A stretch of DNA of 6,269 bases from Anaerolineales bacterium (lineage in GTDB: Bacteria > Chloroflexota > Anaerolineae > Anaerolineales > UBA6663): assembly GCA_016789165.1 (NCBI GenBank), contig JAEURL010000138.1, positions 1-6,269 of the forward strand, written 5' to 3'. Positions 4,208 through 6,269 of this stretch are shown in pieces. The notes under the pieces were generated by a model. It saw only the letters and a list, made by a program, of their open reading frames with translations. It searched no databases and was not told the origin of the DNA. The stretch's first letter is position 1. Each line of letters opens with the position of its first letter. Both the position numbers and the translations under genes were made by a program.

Positions 4208-6269
4208 AATGCCGGCCGGCGCTACCTGATTGAGAACTTCGAGAACTTCGCGTCCGCCGTGGACGCCGAGCCCAACAGCTGGCTGGCCGTCACCCCGGAG
4301 GGGCGCGTGCGGGTCTTCATGCCCAAGGCCGAGATGGGCCAGGGCATCCACACCGCCTTCCAGCAGATTGTGGCCGAGGAGCTGGACGTGCCGCTGGCGC
4401 AGGTGGAGATCGTGCTCGGCGATACGACCATCCTGCCGCCCGACTCGCGCGGCACCAACGGCAGCAACAGCATTTCCAGCGTCTATCCGGCCCTGCGGCT
4501 GGCCGCGGCCTACGCCCGCGAGATGCTCAAGGCCGAGGCCGCCCGCCGTCTGGGCGTGGCCGCCGCGGCCCTCAGTGTGGCTGAGGGCGTGATCCTGGCG
4601 GACGGCCAGCCCACGGACCTGACCTACGGCGCGCTGCTCGGCGGCCAGCAGATCGTCAAGGTCCTGGGCGAGGCGGTGCTGCCGCCGCTCAAGCCCGTTG
4701 ACCAGTACCGCGTCATCGGCCGGCCGGCGCCGCGCGTGGACCTGCCCGGCAAGGTGGATGGCTCGGCCCGCTATGGCTTCGACGCCCGCCTGCCCGGCAT
4801 GGCTTTCGGCAAGGTGCTCAAGCCGCCCACCTTCGGCGCCACCCTGCGCGCCGTGGATCTGGAAAGCGCGCGCGGGGTCGCGGGCGTGCTGCATGTGGTG
4901 CGCGAGGATGATTTTGTGGGCGTGGTGGCCGAGACGGCGGAGGCCGCGGCTTACGCCCTGCAGCAGCTGCAGTTGAACGCCGAGTGGAACCAGAAGCCGC
5001 GCCTGGATCAGCAGGCGGACGTGGAGGCCGGCCTGGCGCCGGGCGGGCCGGGCGGCCAGATCCTGCGCGAGGCCGGCAACGCGGCGGCCGCGCTGCGGGA
5101 GGGCCGGCTGGTGGAGGCCGAGTATCAGACGCCCTTCGCCGCGCACATGATGCTGGAGCCGCCGGCCGCGCTGGCCCACGTCCGCCAGGCCGACGGCGTC
5201 TGGCGCGCCGACGTTTGGACCTCGACGCAGGGCGCCACCGGCCTGGTAAGCCAGATCGCGCGGGCCGCAGCCGTGGACGCGAAACAGGTGGTGGTTCACC
5301 CGCTCTATCTGGGCGGCGGCTTCGGGCGCAAGAGTGTGGCGGACGCGGCTCTGGAGGCCGCGCGGCTGAGCAAGGCGGCGGGCGTGCCGGTGCGTGTGCA
5401 TTGGGATCGCGCTGAGGAACTCCAGCACGGCTTCCTGCGCCCGCCCACCGTCAGCCGTTTCCGCGCCGCGCTCTCGGCCGCGGGCCGGCTGACGGGCTGG
5501 GAACATCAGCAGGCCAGCGGCCTGGTCTTCCTCGGGATCCTGCCCGCGTTCGTGAAGCCGATCCTGGGCTGGGATTTTGGCGCGGTGCGCGGCGCGGTGC
5601 CCAAGCACTACGCCTTCCCCAACCTGCGCATCACGGCCTGGATGCGCGAGACGCCGGTGCTCACCGGCTTTTGGCGCGGCTTGGGCCTGCTCCCCAACAC
5701 CTTCGCCGTCGAGTCGTTCATGGATGAGGCCGCCCACGCGGCCGGCGCTGATCCACTGGCCTTTCGGCTGGATCATCTCAGCCAGGACGCCCTGGGCCAA
5801 CGCGCGCGGCGCGTCCTGGAGCGCGTGGCGCAGATGGCGGGCTGGGGCACGCCGTTGCCCGCCCGCGCGGATGGCTGGCGGGCCGGCCGCGGCCTGGCGC
5901 TGTGCGAGGATGTGAAAACCGTGGTGGCGCAGGTGGCGGAAGTGGCCGTCCATCCCGCCACAGGCGACGTGCGGGTGGAGCGCGTCTTCTGTGCCTTGGA
6001 TTGCGGCCTGGCGATCAACCCAGACAGCGTCAAAGCCCAGGTGGAGGGTAACGTGATGTGGGGCGTTTCGTCGGCGCTTGTTGAAGAGGCCACCCTGAAA
6101 GATGGCCGGGTGAACGCCACGAATTTCGGCGATTATCCGGTGATCACCATCCGTCAGGCCCCCGCGGTGCTGACGGAGATCATCGACAATCCGACGGAGG
6201 GCCCTTATGGAATCGGCGAACCGCCCATCGGGCCGGTGGCGCCGGCCATCGGCAATGCCATCTTCGCGG
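4094..6269 (+). CDS. iorB: Molybdopterin-binding large subunit of a xanthine oxidase-family dehydrogenase (isoquinoline 1-oxidoreductase beta / aldehyde oxidase-like); 3' end outside window
   Basis: The catalytic subunit, which hydroxylates an aldehyde or N-heterocycle at a molybdenum cofactor using water. The frame stays open to the right edge, giving 725 residues; related proteins are usually about 730-780, so only the tail is missing. The N-terminus is a Tat signal (KKR-L-S16-R17-R18-G-F-L, then a hydrophobic stretch to about residue 38) without an obvious cleavage site, so it may stay as an anchor. Family motifs in order: PKAEMGQGIHTAFQQIVAEE (from about 77), LGGGFGRK (406-413, cofactor binding), GFWRGLG (525-531) followed by NTFAVESFMDE, and GIGEPPIGPVAPAIGNAI (706-723) with the probable catalytic base E709. 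GFWRGLG departs from the WRSVG I expect in the IorB group. The gene lies 10 bases after the [2Fe-2S] subunit gene. The substrate cannot be read from the sequence. The close partner and Tat signal fit IorB-type enzymes better than cytoplasmic XdhA. Confidence 0.9.
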   Translation, partial: MTLTNAKPPKSKKRLSRRGFLILSGVGVAAAAGLVVAFNAGRRYLIENFENFASAVDAEPNSWLAVTPEGRVRVFMPKAEMGQGIHTAFQQIVAEELDVPLAQVEIVLGDTTILPPDSRGTNGSNSISSVYPALRLAAAYAREMLKAEAARRLGVAAAALSVAEGVILADGQPTDLTYGALLGGQQIVKVLGEAVLPPLKPVDQYRVIGRPAPRVDLPGKVDGSARYGFDARLPGMAFGKVLKPPTFGATLRAVDLESARGVAGVLHVVREDDFVGVVAETAEAAAYALQQLQLNAEWNQKPRLDQQADVEAGLAPGGPGGQILREAGNAAAALREGRLVEAEYQTPFAAHMMLEPPAALAHVRQADGVWRADVWTSTQGATGLVSQIARAAAVDAKQVVVHPLYLGGGFGRKSVADAALEAARLSKAAGVPVRVHWDRAEELQHGFLRPPTVSRFRAALSAAGRLTGWEHQQASGLVFLGILPAFVKPILGWDFGAVRGAVPKHYAFPNLRITAWMRETPVLTGFWRGLGLLPNTFAVESFMDEAAHAAGADPLAFRLDHLSQDALGQRARRVLERVAQMAGWGTPLPARADGWRAGRGLALCEDVKTVVAQVAEVAVHPATGDVRVERVFCALDCGLAINPDSVKAQVEGNVMWGVSSALVEEATLKDGRVNATNFGDYPVITIRQAPAVLTEIIDNPTEGPYGIGEPPIGPVAPAIGNAIFA

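Noticed and set aside
4034..5953. A 639-codon open frame on the minus strand
   Set aside because: It lies opposite the large molybdenum subunit, whose family motifs fix the coding strand. The product is low-complexity His/Arg/Gly/Ala without a recognisable domain.
1..6269. Many short GGCCGGC, GCCGCC and CCGCGGCC words
   Set aside because: They are dispersed, not regularly spaced, and follow from Ala/Gly/Arg/Pro codons in GC-rich genes. They form no repeat array.

Overview
This is a GC-rich bacterial window (roughly 70% G+C by eye) in which every supported gene is on the + strand. Two transcription units lie head to tail, divided by a clear rho-independent terminator. The GC-rich coding, Shine-Dalgarno-led starts, an exosortase/PEP-CTERM pair and a Tat-exported molybdenum hydroxylase suggest a free-living environmental bacterium. 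Chloroflexota would fit, but that placement is an inference and no marker gene is present to test it.

Unit 1 (1-3502) is a protein-sorting pair. The first gene enters from outside the window and supplies the last 222 residues of an exosortase-type protein: a hydrophobic segment, then an EpsI-like extracytoplasmic domain with an H-x-P-E-R-C-F motif. Its TGA overlaps the ATG of the second gene (ATGA). The second gene encodes a 944-residue protein with seven N-terminal membrane helices, an unassigned helical region, a VIT domain, a VWA domain with a metal-site motif, and a C-terminal PEP-CTERM sorting signal (VPEPEEW, helix, RRR). This matches the known 'PEP-CTERM family integral membrane protein' class. 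Such proteins are thought to be the single dedicated substrate of a neighbouring exosortase, here best matched to the exosortase O type.

The 107-base gap (3503-3609) holds a perfect 11-bp hairpin followed by seven T, then a possible -10 box and a weak ribosome binding site for unit 2.

Unit 2 (3610 to the right edge) encodes a two-subunit molybdenum hydroxylase of the isoquinoline 1-oxidoreductase / aldehyde oxidase type. The small subunit (157 aa) has all eight cysteines for two [2Fe-2S] clusters. The large subunit starts 10 bases later with a Tat signal, carries the molybdenum-cofactor-binding motifs, and runs off the window just after its catalytic glutamate motif. Only the large subunit has a signal, so the complex is probably folded in the cytoplasm and exported as a unit. 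No functional link between the two units is visible. No RNA genes, mobile elements, CRISPR arrays or other repeats of note were seen.
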